Source: Alcaligenaceae bacterium SAGV5 | GTDB taxonomy: Bacteria; Pseudomonadota; Gammaproteobacteria; Burkholderiales; Burkholderiaceae_B | NCBI GenBank assembly: GCA_009360345.1 | Contig: SPDP01000004.1 | Coordinates: 62,001-126,000 of the forward strand | Direction of reading: 5' to 3' | Length of the DNA: 64,000 nt | In this document: one piece after another, positions 32,425 to 41,946 of the stretch | Numbering within the stretch: position 1 is the first letter of the stretch | Layout: each line of letters starts with the position of its first letter | The notes under the pieces: generated by a model | Database searches by the model: none | The model's input: the letters and a program-made list of their open reading frames with translations, nothing else | What the model was told of the DNA's origin: nothing | Translations under genes and position numbers: made by a program

Positions 32425-33366
32425 TCAGGCCTCGGTGTTGTGGATGAAGTCCGGCGGCACGTCCGGTCCCCATTGATACAGGCTGTCCTCGGGCGGGAAA
32501 TCCCCCGAGGGCCATGCATGTCCGGCCGAGATGTAGTCGATGTCGGCCGAGAACTCGCAGTACGAGCCCCATGGGTCGCGCACGTAGTGGAAGAAATTCG
32601 ATCCCAGCACGTGCCGTCCCGTCCCCCATCCGCGCGCGTAGCCCGCGGCGGCCATCTGCGCCGCGCCCTGGCCGACCTGGTCGATGCTGGCCACGTCCCA
32701 GGCCGCGTGGTGCCAGCCGCGCGCCGAACTGCGCGCGAAGGCGACCAGATGGTGATCGCAGCCGTGCGGGGCGTGGGTGAAGGCGATGCCTTCGCCGGAC
32801 CGGTCGGACAACCTCAGGCCCAGCGTTTCTTCATAGAAGGCCAGCGCGCGCGAGACGTCGGGCGTGAACAGCAGCACGTGGGACAGGCGGCGCGGGCGGA
32901 CCTGCGCGACCTGGCTGCGGAAGCGGGCGCCGCGCGCGTCGGCCCCCACGTGGACGTTGTCGAGCGGGCTCTTGGCGTCCGGCGTGATCTTGGGGCCGGC
33001 CTTGACCTGGATCAGGTTGCCGTCCACGTCGTGGAACCAGACGCCTTCGGCGGTGGCGCGCGGCGCGTCGGCGGTCATCGCGACACCGGCCTGGTCCAGG
33101 CGGGCGCGGATGGCCGCCAGGTCGTCGGCATGGCAACTGAAGCTGAGATAGGCCAGCGCCTTGCGCGGGCCCGCGTGGATGCGCGCCGAGACGTGTCCGT
33201 CCCGTGCCCGCAGCGCCAGGCCATCGCCTTCGCTTGCTACCGCGAGGCCGAAGGCTTCGTGGAAATGGTGGGCCACGGCCAGGTCCGGTACCGTCAGCGC
33301 GTAGTGGTCGATGGAATGCACCGCGGCTTGCCGGGCGCCCGCGCCATGCTGGGTCTGTGTGCTCAT
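32425..33366 (-). CDS. VOC-superfamily extradiol dioxygenase (BphC-like), second
   Basis: 313 residues from ATG 33366 (MSTQTQHGAGARQAAVHSID) with GGAGACTC just upstream. Two VOC modules; the metal site is complete in the C-terminal module: His in LSHVLLFTPDV, His in GWHHAAWDVASID and Glu in GSYCEFSADIDYI, as in type I extradiol dioxygenases. It would cleave a catecholic ring with Fe(II). It lies 34 bases downstream of the FAH-family gene on the same strand, which in turn follows 4-oxalomesaconate hydratase, suggesting one meta-cleavage module. The substrate is not defined by sequence. Confidence 0.82.
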   Translation of the reverse strand: MSTQTQHGAGARQAAVHSIDHYALTVPDLAVAHHFHEAFGLAVASEGDGLALRARDGHVSARIHAGPRKALAYLSFSCHADDLAAIRARLDQAGVAMTADAPRATAEGVWFHDVDGNLIQVKAGPKITPDAKSPLDNVHVGADARGARFRSQVAQVRPRRLSHVLLFTPDVSRALAFYEETLGLRLSDRSGEGIAFTHAPHGCDHHLVAFARSSARGWHHAAWDVASIDQVGQGAAQMAAAGYARGWGTGRHVLGSNFFHYVRDPWGSYCEFSADIDYISAGHAWPSGDFPPEDSLYQWGPDVPPDFIHNTEA

Positions 33367-33400
33367 GAGTCTCCTCCGTCGTGCGGCCGTGGCCGGACGT

Positions 33401-34237
33401 TCAGGCTTCGTCGGCGATCGGGTTGCGCAGGGGGGCAAAGCCGGTCACCGATACCTCGCAGACGTCGCCGGCGCGCATCAGCAGCTTGGGCGTGCGGGCC
33501 CAGCCTATGCCGGCGGGGGTGCCGGTGACGATGACGTCGCTGGCTTCCAGCGTGATCGCTTCGCTGATGACGCTGATCAGCGTGGGGATGTCGAAGATCA
33601 TGTCGTCGGTGCTGGCCGATTGGACCACTTCGCCGTTCAGGCGGGTTTCCAGGCGCAGGCCGCGCGCCGCGGGCGGCACTTCGCTGGCGGTGACGAGTTC
33701 CGGGCCGAAGGCGCCGGTGGCGTCGAAGTTCTTGCCCACCGTCCATTGCGGGGACAGGAACTGGTATTCGCGCACGGAGCCGTCGTTGAACAAGGCATAG
33801 CCGGCGATGCAGTCGAGCGCGTCTTGCTTCCTGATGTGCCGGCCGCCACGCTTGAGCACCACCGCCAGCTCGCCCTCGAAGTCCAGGGAGTCGGACACGC
33901 GCGGGCGGACGATGGGCTGGCCGTGGCCGACCAGGCTGGTGTCGTAGCGCGGAAAGATGGTGGGGTAGGCGGGCTGCTCGTACTTGCTTTCCTTGGTGTG
34001 GTCCGCGTAGTTGAGCCCGATGCAGAAGATCTTGGCGGGATGTTCGACGATGGGCAGGTAGGCGACGTCGGCCTCGTCCAGCAGCTTGCCGCCGCCGCGG
34101 GTGCTGGCGTACGTTTCGAGGTCGGTGCCGGCGGCCAGCAGGGATTCGATCGATTCCTCGCCCAGGATCCGGATCTTGTTGCCCTCGCGGGTGCCGAGGT
34201 AGGGGGTGCCGTCGTGGAGGAAGCGGACGTAGCGCAT
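33401..34237 (-). CDS. Fumarylacetoacetate hydrolase (FAH) family protein
   Basis: 278 residues from ATG 34237, ribosome site AGGAA. FAH-fold features: IFCIGLNYADHTKESKYEQP, metal-binding SLDFEGELAVVLKRGGR (two Glu), YALFNDGSVREYQ (Asp) and VTGTPAGIGWARTP. Members hydrolyse acylpyruvates, decarboxylate 2-oxo-hex-3-ene-dioates or hydrate 2-hydroxypentadienoates, all late steps of aromatic meta-cleavage. It stands between 4-oxalomesaconate hydratase (upstream) and a VOC dioxygenase (downstream), all on the minus strand. The exact reaction is uncertain. Confidence 0.9.
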   Translation of the reverse strand: MRYVRFLHDGTPYLGTREGNKIRILGEESIESLLAAGTDLETYASTRGGGKLLDEADVAYLPIVEHPAKIFCIGLNYADHTKESKYEQPAYPTIFPRYDTSLVGHGQPIVRPRVSDSLDFEGELAVVLKRGGRHIRKQDALDCIAGYALFNDGSVREYQFLSPQWTVGKNFDATGAFGPELVTASEVPPAARGLRLETRLNGEVVQSASTDDMIFDIPTLISVISEAITLEASDVIVTGTPAGIGWARTPKLLMRAGDVCEVSVTGFAPLRNPIADEA

Positions 34238-34342
34238 CGGGGATTCCTGTCTCTATTGTGGGGGCGCGCGGGAAGAATGAGCGCGCCCTTGTGCCCGATG
34301 CAAGCGTAAGGGGGTGAAGCGATGGAGAAAAGATGGCGGGTT

Positions 34343-34381
34343 TGCCCCACCGATACCTGACAGGTATAGGTCGGCGGGGCA
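34343..34381. promoter_or_regulatory. Nested dyad containing ATACCTG-A-CAGGTAT
   Basis: A perfect 15-base palindrome ATACCTGACAGGTAT (34353-34367, fits the LysR T-N11-A pattern) is enclosed by a longer near-perfect repeat TGCCCCACCGA (34343-34353) and TCGGCGGGGCA (34371-34381). It lies between the 4-oxalomesaconate hydratase stop and the FAH gene start, so it may be an operator for the FAH-VOC pair or a terminator/attenuator for the hydratase message. Confidence 0.5.
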
Positions 34382-34403
34382 GGGATCCCGGAGGAAGCGC
34401 GGT

Positions 34404-35426
34404 TTACAGTCCCCGTGCCTTCAGTTGAGCATCCAGGCGCGGATAGACCCGGCGCGCGTTCAGTTCGAACACCTTGCGCTTGTCTTCGGCCGGGATGTCC
34501 AGCGCATCGATGTAGCGCTTGGTGTCATCGAAGTAGAAACCCGTCTGCGGATCGATGCCGCGCACCGCGCCCACCATTTCCGAGCCGAACAGGATGTTGT
34601 CGACGTCGATGACCTCGAACATCAGGTCGATGCCGGGTTGGTGGTAGACGCAGGTGTCGAAGTAGACGTTCTTCATCACGTGCTCGGCCAGCGGCGGGCG
34701 CTTGAGCATGTCGGCCAGCCCGCGGTAGCGGCCCCAGTGGTAGGGCACGGCGCCGCCGCCATGGGGGATGATGAAGCGCAGCGTCGGGAAGTCGCGGAAC
34801 AGGTCGCCTTCGATGAACTGCATGAAGGCGATGGTGTCGGCGGCCAGGTAGTAGGCGCCGGTGGCGTGCATCGCGCAGTTGCACGAGCCCGAGACGTGGA
34901 TCATGGCCGGCACGTCCAGCTCGACCATCTTCTCGAAGAACGGATACCACGAGCGGTCGGTCAGCGGCGGGGCGCTGAAGCTGCCGCCCGAGGGATCGGG
35001 GTTGAGGTTGCAGCCGACGAAGCCCAGCTCGGTCACGCAGCGCTCGAGCTCGGCGATGGAGCTGGCGATGGACACGCCGGGAGACTGCGGAAGCTGGCAG
35101 ACGCCGATGAAGGTCTCGGGGTACAGGTCGATGACGCGCTTGATCAGGTCGTTCGAACGGCGGGCCCAGACCTGGCTGACGTTCTCGTTGCCGACGTGGG
35201 GCTCCATGGCGGAGGCGCGGGGCGAGAAAATGGTCATGTCGGCGCCGCGTTCGCGCAAGAGGCGCAACTGGTTCTGCTCGATGGTCTCGCGGATCTGGTC
35301 GTCGGAGATATCGGGATAGGCCGGGTCGATGTCGCCGCCGGCCTTGAAGTTGGCCTTCTGCTGGTCGCGCCATTGGTTGTGGGCGGCGGGCGAGGTCGTG
35401 TAGTGACCGTGGCAATCGATGATCAT
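34404..35426 (-). CDS. ligJ: 4-oxalomesaconate hydratase (amidohydrolase superfamily)
   Basis: 340 residues from ATG 35426 (MIIDCHGHYTTSPAAHNQWR), ribosome site AGGAA 9 bases upstream; the longer frame start is unsupported. The sequence follows the amidohydrolase-2 pattern with the metal motif DCHGHY, VSGSCNCAMHATGAYYLAAD, FIIPHGGGAVPYHWGRYRGL and NILFGSEMVGAVRGIDPQTG, all of which I recognise as typical of LigJ-like 4-oxalomesaconate hydratases of Burkholderiales. It would hydrate 4-oxalomesaconate to 4-carboxy-4-hydroxy-2-oxoadipate in protocatechuate 4,5-cleavage. The ring-opening LigAB and LigC are not in this window. Confidence 0.85.
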   Translation of the reverse strand: MIIDCHGHYTTSPAAHNQWRDQQKANFKAGGDIDPAYPDISDDQIRETIEQNQLRLLRERGADMTIFSPRASAMEPHVGNENVSQVWARRSNDLIKRVIDLYPETFIGVCQLPQSPGVSIASSIAELERCVTELGFVGCNLNPDPSGGSFSAPPLTDRSWYPFFEKMVELDVPAMIHVSGSCNCAMHATGAYYLAADTIAFMQFIEGDLFRDFPTLRFIIPHGGGAVPYHWGRYRGLADMLKRPPLAEHVMKNVYFDTCVYHQPGIDLMFEVIDVDNILFGSEMVGAVRGIDPQTGFYFDDTKRYIDALDIPAEDKRKVFELNARRVYPRLDAQLKARGL

Positions 35427-35617
35427 GCTGCGCAATTCCTGTGTGACGAAGGATGGCGTCGGCCGGAGCCGCGGGGCCATCGATGGGGGAGAATCAGGAC
35501 GGCGCGGGGCCGCCTACGCAACGCGCAATTGTAGCCGCTTGCCCCCGGGCGATACCCGCTGTTTTCCGCATTTCTGCTTTTCGTGTTTGAGTGATTGGGC
35601 GTGTGTGGGAGATCGTT

Positions 35618-38600
35618 TCAGCGCCGCGCCACCAGGGCCAAGCGCAGTCGTTCGCGTTCCTCGGATGCCGCTTCGACCAGATAGCGGATGTCGCCCGCAA
35701 CGGCGGCGGCCACGGGCAGTCCGTCGCGGTAGAGCACACGGTTGCCCGCCAGCGCGGGAATCTTTTCCCCGGGTAGCAGCGTGCCGGCCAGGTTCAGCGG
35801 ATCGGCCGCCGAGACACAGGCCAGTACGCCGCCCACGTCGCGGCGCCGGATGCCGCGCAGCAGCGGGATGGCCTCGGGCAGCGCGAACTGTTCGCCCGCC
35901 AGGCCGGCCACGAAGCGGCCGCCCCGCACGTCGCCGCGGGCCTCCAGGCGGTGGAGTACGGGCAGCAGTTCGCGCCACGGCGGCAGCCAGTGGGCCTCGC
36001 GTTCCAGCAGGCGCCAGAACACGACGCCGTAGCGGCGCAAGAGGACCTGGGCGATGTGCTCCAGAACCTGCGGATCCGTGCGCTGGCGCTTGCCGGGTGC
36101 CACGGGTGCGGGGGCGGCGGACCGGCGCAGCAGCGCCCAGCGGCCGGCCTGGTCCATCTGGTTCAGGGCCGTGCCGTGGCGCGAGCGCCGCCGCTGGTGG
36201 GCGGTGCGCTGGGACGCGGGGACCAGCAACGCGCGCAGGCCGGCGTAGCTGTCGGCGTTGGCGGCACCCGCCGCGACCAGTTCGCCCAGCGCGGTCTCCA
36301 GTTCGTTGGGCAGCAGGCGAGTGTCGCCCAGCAGTTCGTCGAAGAACATCGCGCCATGGCTGGCCAGCGCGTCATGGACCCGCCGCGCGCGCGGCGACAG
36401 CTCGGCCTGGTGGTCCGGCGGCACCAGCGCCTGCCAGGGGCCCAGATGGCGTCGCGGCAGCAGCACCATGGGGGTGGCGCGCACCGGGCTGGCCGCGGCC
36501 TTGCCCTGACCGGCCAGGCGCATCCAGACCGCCTTGCCGGCCTGGCTCAGGTCGTCCAGCCAGCCGGGGGAATAGGCCCCCAGCCGCGCCGGCAGGATGT
36601 CCGCTTCCCAGGCGCCGGCGGCGGCCTCGTAGCCCTCCAACTGGTCGATGACCTGCGGCAGCGAGCCGGGTCCGTGCAGCCGGGCCTCCGGCGCGACGTG
36701 CTGCCATTCCAGCAGGAAGCGCATGAAGTCCTGCCGTTCGACCGGCTCGATCTCGCGGCGCAGGCGCTTGATGGTGTAGCGGTGGATACGGGCCAGCAGG
36801 TGCCGTTCGCACCATTGTTCTCCCCGCGCCTGCGGATGGAAGCGGCCGCGCATGACATAGCCCTCGGCTTCCAGCCGGGCAAGCGCCACGGCCACGTCGG
36901 CCTCGGGCAGCAGGAGATCCGCGGCGATGCGCGGCAGTTCGAGCGGCCCGAATCCGGTCAGCCGCGCGCGTACGACTTCGACCAGGGCGGTGTCGGCCTC
37001 CCACGGTTCGTCGCAGCCGGCGGGCAGGGCGATTTCCGGTTCGGCGCAGGCGCCGGGATACAGGGCGCGCACGCAGGCCATGCGTTCGACCGGCACCCAC
37101 AGGGCCGCGTCCGGTCCCACGCGCAGTTGCGCTGCCCGGCCTTCCCGCGCCAGCGTGGCAAGCCAGTCCCGCCAGCCGTCGTTGGCGGCTGCCTCCGCCG
37201 CGGTCACGCAGGCCAGGCTCGCCAGGGCTTCCTGCATTTCATCGGCGCCGCGCACTTGCGGCCAGGCTTCGGCGGCCACCGCCGCGATGGCGCCGGCGTC
37301 CAGCGCCCCCAGGTCGTCCGCCGACTCCGGATCCGTCCAGCGGCGCGCCATCACGGCCTGCGTGCGGCGCTCCTCCAGCGGCGCGTCGTCCAGGAAGGCG
37401 TAGGGCCGCGCGCTCAGTATCTCCATGGCCAGCGGCGACGGGGTGGGCAGGTCGCGCGCCACCAGCTCGATTTCCTGCTTCTCGATCCGGCGCAGCAGGT
37501 CGAGCCAGCCTTCGGTGTCCATCGCCTCGTGCAGGCAGTCGCCGATGGTCTGCGCGACCAGCGGGTGGTCGGGAATCTCGCGTTCCCCGACCACGTTCTC
37601 CAGGCAGGCGGCCTGGTCGGGGAAGACCGCGGCCAGCAGGTCGTCGCTTTTCATGCGCTGCAACTGCGGCGCGACCTTGCGGCCGCCCACGTAGCGCGGC
37701 AGCGCCAGCGCGGTAGTGGCGTTCCAGCGCCAGCGCACGTTGAACAGCGGCGCGTCCAGCAAGGCCTGCACCAGCAGGTGCTCGGCCGTGTTCGAGCGCA
37801 GGTAGCGCCAGACTTCGTCCAGCGGGAAGCTGTGGCTGGTGGACAGCGACAGCACGATGGCGTCCTCGGTGGCCGCGGCCTGCAGCTCGAAGTTGAAGCT
37901 GCGGCAGAAGCGCTTGCGCAGGGCCAGGCCCCAGGCGCGGTTGAGCCGGCTGCCGAAGGGGGAGTGCACCACCAGCTGCATGCCACCCGATTCGTCGAAG
38001 AAGCGCTCCATGACCAGGGTGTCATGGGTGGGCAGCCGGCCCAGCGCCGCCTTCGCGCGCGCCAGGTATTCGACGATCTGGCGCGCCGCCGACGCGTTCA
38101 GGCCGATCTCGTCCATCAGCGCCAGGACGGCGCCTTCGATGTCGGGCGCCGCCTGCCCCGGGCGCGCCAGCAGTTGTTCGACCCGGGCGCGCAGGCGCGA
38201 GACGCCGGCCGAGAGCTCGTCGCTGCGGCCGGGCGCCTCGCCCAGCCAGAACGGAATGCTGGGGGCGGCGCCGTGCGCGTCCTCCACGCGGACGCGGCCG
38301 GCTTCCACGCGCAGGATGCGGTAGGACGTATTGCCCAGCTGAAAGACGTCGCCGGCCAGGCTTTCGACCGCGAAGTCCTCGTTGACCGTGCCGACCATCA
38401 GCCCTTGTGGTTCCAGCAGCACGGTGTAGTCGGCGTTGTCCGGGATGGTGCCGCCCGAGGTGACGGCCGTGAGCTTGCTGCCGCGCCGTCCGCGCAGGGC
38501 GCCGGCGACCCGGTCGCGGTGGATGTACGCTGCCCGCACGCCCTGGCGGCCGGTGTAGCCCTCTGCCAGCATGCGCAGCACGGCGTCGAACACCGGGCGT

Positions 38601-39955
38601 TCCAGGTCCGCATAGGGCGCCGCGCGGCGCACCAGCGCGTACAGCGCTTCTTCGCTCCACTCCTGGCTGGCGACCTCGGCCACCAGTTGCTGGGCCAGCA
38701 CGTCCAGCGGTTGGACGGGAACGCGCAGGGCGTCCAGTTCGCCGCGCCGCACGCAGTCCAGGAGCGCCGCGCATTCGATCAGTTCGTCGCGCGAAGTGGG
38801 GAACAGGCGCCCTTTGGGAATCCCGCCCACCTGGTGGCCCGAGCGGCCCACCCGTTGCAGGAAGGCGGAGATCGTCCGCGGCGAGCCGACCTGGCAGACC
38901 AGGTCCACGTCGCCGATGTCTATGCCCAGTTCCAGCGAAGCGGTGGCGATCAGCACGCGCAGTTCGCCGCGTTTGAGCCGCTGCTCGGCATCGAGCCGGT
39001 GTTCCTTGGCGAGGCTGCCGTGGTGGGCGGCCACCGCCTCCTCGCCCAGGCGATCGGCCAGGTGCCGGGCGGCCCGTTCGGCCATGCGGCGGGTGTTGAC
39101 GAAGACCAGCGTGGTGCGGTGCTGCGCCACCAGTTCGGCCATGCGGTCGTAGACCCGGTCCCAGACGTCGGTGGCCATGACGGCCTCCAGCGGGACGGGG
39201 GGGAGTTCCAGGTCCAGGTCGCGGCGCCGCGCATGGCCGATGTCGACGAGTTCGCAGGCGTCCGCGTGGGCCGGGCCAGCCAGGAAGCGGGCCACCGCCG
39301 ACAGCGGTTTCTGCGTGGCGGACAGTCCGATGCGGACCGGCCGCGTGCCGCACAGGGCGTCCAGCCGTTCCAGCGTGAGGGCCAGGTGACTGCCCCGCTT
39401 GTTGCCCGCCAGGGCGTGGATCTCGTCCACGATCACGCTGCGCACGCCGGAGAGCATGCGGCGCCCGCTGTCCGAGCCCAGCAGCACGTACAGCGACTCG
39501 GGCGTCGTCACCAGGATATGGGGCGGGCGCTTGCGCATCGCCTGCCTGGCCTGTGGCTCGGTGTCGCCGGTGCGCACGGCGGCGCGGATGCCGGGATCGG
39601 GCAGGCCCAGGCGTTCCAGTTCCGTGGCGATGCCTTCGAGTGGCGCTTGCAGGTTCAGGCGGATGTCGTTGGACAGCGCTTTGAGCGGCGAGACATATAC
39701 CACCATGGTGGCGTCCGGCAGCGCGCCGCCGGCGTCCACGCCCATCCGCACCAGTTCGTCGATGGCGGCCAGGAAGGCAGCCAGTGTCTTGCCGGAACCG
39801 GTGGGGGCCGCCACGAGCGTCGAGCGGCCGCCGCGGATGGACGGCCAGGCGCGGCGCTGGGCCTCGGTCGCCGAGCCGAAGGACCGGCGGAACCACGCGG
39901 CCACGGCCGGATGGAAGCCGTGCAGCGCGTCGACGGGGTGGCGGGCGATGGTCAT
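35618..39955 (-). CDS. lhr: Lhr-family ATP-dependent DNA helicase
   Basis: 1445 residues. Superfamily 2 motifs: Walker A APTGSGKT (residues 50-57), DEIH box [15 protein letters not shown], motif [13 protein letters not shown] and motif [16 protein letters not shown]. The long C-terminal half carries the Lhr winged-helix and beta-sheet domains ([39 protein letters not shown]) and the Lhr C-terminal region. E. coli Lhr is about 1540 residues. It unwinds DNA or DNA-RNA hybrids and is linked to repair. It stands alone, separated by 191 bases from the hydratase gene and divergent from the orphan Bug receptor gene. Confidence 0.94.
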   Translation of the reverse strand: MTIARHPVDALHGFHPAVAAWFRRSFGSATEAQRRAWPSIRGGRSTLVAAPTGSGKTLAAFLAAIDELVRMGVDAGGALPDATMVVYVSPLKALSNDIRLNLQAPLEGIATELERLGLPDPGIRAAVRTGDTEPQARQAMRKRPPHILVTTPESLYVLLGSDSGRRMLSGVRSVIVDEIHALAGNKRGSHLALTLERLDALCGTRPVRIGLSATQKPLSAVARFLAGPAHADACELVDIGHARRRDLDLELPPVPLEAVMATDVWDRVYDRMAELVAQHRTTLVFVNTRRMAERAARHLADRLGEEAVAAHHGSLAKEHRLDAEQRLKRGELRVLIATASLELGIDIGDVDLVCQVGSPRTISAFLQRVGRSGHQVGGIPKGRLFPTSRDELIECAALLDCVRRGELDALRVPVQPLDVLAQQLVAEVASQEWSEEALYALVRRAAPYADLERPVFDAVLRMLAEGYTGRQGVRAAYIHRDRVAGALRGRRGSKLTAVTSGGTIPDNADYTVLLEPQGLMVGTVNEDFAVESLAGDVFQLGNTSYRILRVEAGRVRVEDAHGAAPSIPFWLGEAPGRSDELSAGVSRLRARVEQLLARPGQAAPDIEGAVLALMDEIGLNASAARQIVEYLARAKAALGRLPTHDTLVMERFFDESGGMQLVVHSPFGSRLNRAWGLALRKRFCRSFNFELQAAATEDAIVLSLSTSHSFPLDEVWRYLRSNTAEHLLVQALLDAPLFNVRWRWNATTALALPRYVGGRKVAPQLQRMKSDDLLAAVFPDQAACLENVVGEREIPDHPLVAQTIGDCLHEAMDTEGWLDLLRRIEKQEIELVARDLPTPSPLAMEILSARPYAFLDDAPLEERRTQAVMARRWTDPESADDLGALDAGAIAAVAAEAWPQVRGADEMQEALASLACVTAAEAAANDGWRDWLATLAREGRAAQLRVGPDAALWVPVERMACVRALYPGACAEPEIALPAGCDEPWEADTALVEVVRARLTGFGPLELPRIAADLLLPEADVAVALARLEAEGYVMRGRFHPQARGEQWCERHLLARIHRYTIKRLRREIEPVERQDFMRFLLEWQHVAPEARLHGPGSLPQVIDQLEGYEAAAGAWEADILPARLGAYSPGWLDDLSQAGKAVWMRLAGQGKAAASPVRATPMVLLPRRHLGPWQALVPPDHQAELSPRARRVHDALASHGAMFFDELLGDTRLLPNELETALGELVAAGAANADSYAGLRALLVPASQRTAHQRRRSRHGTALNQMDQAGRWALLRRSAAPAPVAPGKRQRTDPQVLEHIAQVLLRRYGVVFWRLLEREAHWLPPWRELLPVLHRLEARGDVRGGRFVAGLAGEQFALPEAIPLLRGIRRRDVGGVLACVSAADPLNLAGTLLPGEKIPALAGNRVLYRDGLPVAAAVAGDIRYLVEAASEERERLRLALVARR

Positions 39956-40064
39956 GCCCGACTATATGGGGCCGGCAGCGCGCATCGCAACCACGCGCCC
40001 ATAACGTGACTCATGGGCATCTACCAGTTCAACGTTTCCTAGAAAACCCTAACTGTTTATAAAA

Positions 40065-40077
40065 ACATACTGTATGT
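40065..40077. promoter_or_regulatory. Perfect palindrome ACATAC-T-GTATGT
   Basis: A 6+1+6 perfect inverted repeat in an A/T-rich patch (40051-40085) that is unusual for this genome, 73 bases upstream of the orphan Bug receptor start. Likely an operator within the promoter; which regulator binds it is unknown, though the convergent TetR gene is a candidate. Confidence 0.5.
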
Positions 40078-40149
40078 GTGTTAGAGTGCGCGCAGAAGCC
40101 GTGGACCGGCAGCGGTGGGCGGCCAAGAACATCGTCAGGAGACACAAGC

Positions 40150-41142
40150 ATGAAAGGCGTCCTTTTCCCATCGAGGTTTGCGTTCGCCGTGACGCTGGCG
40201 CTGGCGGCCGCGACGGCTCACGGGCAGGCTGCGGGCAAGGCGGAGGGCGGCTATCCCTCCAGGCTCGTCCGGATCGTGGTGCCGTATACGCCGGGCACGA
40301 GTGCCGATGCCCTGGCCCGGCTGCTGTCCGATAAGCTCGCGGCGCGGCTGGGCCAGAGCGTGGTGGTCGAGAACCGGCCCGGCGCGGCCGCGGCCATCGG
40401 CACGGCCTACGTGGCCAAGGCCCCGCCGGACGGCTACACGCTGATGATGTCGTTGAACACGCACGTCATCACGCCGGCTTCGCGCAAGACGCCCTACGAC
40501 CCGGTCAAGGATTTCGCGCCTATCGGGCAGATCGCTTCCGGCCAGATGCTGGTGCTGACGCATCCGTCGACGCCGGCCAGGACCTTTCCCGAGTTTGTCG
40601 CCTACCTGAAGAAAATGGGCGACGACGCCAGCTACAGCTCGCCCGGCCCAGGCTCGACCACCCATTTGTATTCGCTGGTGCTGCAGGACATGCTGGGTAC
40701 CAGGATGCGCCACATTCCCGCCAATGGCATGGGCGTGGCGGCCATGGACGTCATGCAGAACAGTTCGACCATGCTGATCAGCACGGTCGAGGCGTCGCGC
40801 GCGAACGTGGCATCGGGCAAGCTCAAGCCAATGGCGCAGACCGGCAGGCTGCGTTCGCAACTGGTGCCCGACCTGCCCACCGTGGCCGAGTCGGGCTACC
40901 CTGATTACGACCTGTCCATCTGGGTGGGCATGTATGCCCCGGCGGGCACGCCCAAGGCCATCGTCCAGCGCCTGCATGACGAGGTTGGCGCCATCATGGG
41001 GACGCCGCAGATGCGCAAGGACTTGCTGGAGAAGGGGTACGACGTCGTGCTGACGTCGCCCGAGGCGTTCGCCGAACTGAACCGGAAGGAATTCGCGCGA
41101 TGGAAGGACGTGGTCGCGCGCCACGGGTTGCAGGGGGAATAG
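40150..41142 (+). CDS. Bug-type TTT periplasmic solute-binding protein (6 of 6, orphan)
   Basis: 330 residues from ATG 40150, ribosome site AGGAGAC; an ATG at 40078 in the same frame lies next to the operator palindrome and would spoil the signal peptide. The signal peptide MKGVLFPSRFAFAVTLALAA ends near AHG-QA. Mature sequence YPSRLVRIVVPYTPGTSADA and TRMRHIPANGMGVAAMDVM are Bug features, although the usual HVPYKG motif is HIPANG. It has no enzyme neighbours: Lhr is divergent and the TetR gene is convergent, 4 bases away. Confidence 0.92.
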   Translation: MKGVLFPSRFAFAVTLALAAATAHGQAAGKAEGGYPSRLVRIVVPYTPGTSADALARLLSDKLAARLGQSVVVENRPGAAAAIGTAYVAKAPPDGYTLMMSLNTHVITPASRKTPYDPVKDFAPIGQIASGQMLVLTHPSTPARTFPEFVAYLKKMGDDASYSSPGPGSTTHLYSLVLQDMLGTRMRHIPANGMGVAAMDVMQNSSTMLISTVEASRANVASGKLKPMAQTGRLRSQLVPDLPTVAESGYPDYDLSIWVGMYAPAGTPKAIVQRLHDEVGAIMGTPQMRKDLLEKGYDVVLTSPEAFAELNRKEFARWKDVVARHGLQGE

Positions 41143-41146
41143 GCCC

Positions 41147-41836
41147 TTAGCGTGTCTTGCGCGCCGGCCGGCGCGCGGCCCGGGCCGCGACGACCGCGTC
41201 CAGCCCCGCGAGGGCGTAGGTTTTCAGGTGCGTGGCAAGGTCCGGGGCCGGTTGCCGGAACAGTGCCTGGATGGGGCTGTTCATGTCGCGGTGGACGATC
41301 AGCAGCATCATGCAGGGCGCCATGACGCTCAGCACGCAGCGGGTCAGCGCCGGGTCGCCCGCGGGGAGGCCGGTGATCTCGCCGATGATGGCGCTGATGA
41401 GCCCGAATTTCGGCAGGGCCTCGGCCTCGACGATACTGGCCAGGTGGGGGGAGGGGGCAAGTACCTCGCGAGCCCACAGGCGGATGTGCCAGCTGTCGGC
41501 ATTGAGCAGGCTGGTGGTCAGGCCATCCAGGAATGCTTCCAGCTTGCGCCGCGGGGGCTGGGCGCTGTGCGCCAGGCGCGCCAGATAGTCCAGGCTGACC
41601 AGATGCTTGTGGACTTCCTTCAATAACGCCAGATAGAGGCCGTCGCGGCTGCCGAAATGGTAGTTGACCGCCGCCATGTTGCATCGTGCCCGCTCGCAGA
41701 TGGCCTTGCTGGTGGTGTCGGCGTAGCCGCGCTCGGCGAACAGCTGTCCGGCCGTCTCCAGGATACGGGCGCGGGTGGTCTCGCCATCCATGCGCGGAGA
41801 GCGGACGGGTATCGACGGTCGGGAGGTGACGGCCAT
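41147..41836 (-). CDS. TetR/AcrR-family regulator (CecR-like) of the efflux operon
   Basis: 229 residues from ATG 41836; an internal start at 41791 (MDGETTRARILETAGQLFAE) is equally possible and fits the family start better. The helix-turn-helix is YADTTSKAICERARCNMAAV followed by NYHFGSRDGLYLALLKEV. The C-terminal region resembles the CecR (YbiH) ligand domain. It is divergent from a YbhGFSR-type operon, the same partnership as in E. coli, and the intergenic palindrome CAAATT-GA-AATTTG is its probable operator. It should repress efflux until a drug-like ligand binds. Confidence 0.85.
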   Translation of the reverse strand: MAVTSRPSIPVRSPRMDGETTRARILETAGQLFAERGYADTTSKAICERARCNMAAVNYHFGSRDGLYLALLKEVHKHLVSLDYLARLAHSAQPPRRKLEAFLDGLTTSLLNADSWHIRLWAREVLAPSPHLASIVEAEALPKFGLISAIIGEITGLPAGDPALTRCVLSVMAPCMMLLIVHRDMNSPIQALFRQPAPDLATHLKTYALAGLDAVVAARAARRPARKTR

Positions 41837-41889
41837 GCGGGAAGGTGCCGGGATCGGGGCGGGCGAGTGGATACGTAAAAATCATACAT

Positions 41890-41903
41890 CAAATTGAAAT
41901 TTG
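41890..41903. promoter_or_regulatory. TetR operator-like palindrome CAAATT-GA-AATTTG
   Basis: Perfect 6+2+6 inverted repeat 44 bases upstream of the membrane fusion protein start and 54 bases upstream of the TetR start, in an A/T-rich promoter patch. Probable binding site of the divergent CecR-like repressor. Confidence 0.65.
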
Positions 41904-41946
41904 AGTTATATAATTTGCCGACCGACGGTTTCCAAGGGCGGCGGCG

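Noticed and set aside
35951-40009. A 1352-residue open frame on the plus strand opposite lhr
   Set aside because: It is antisense to a clear helicase gene with all motifs intact, its translation is Arg/Gly/Ala-rich without any domain, and such frames are common in GC-rich DNA.
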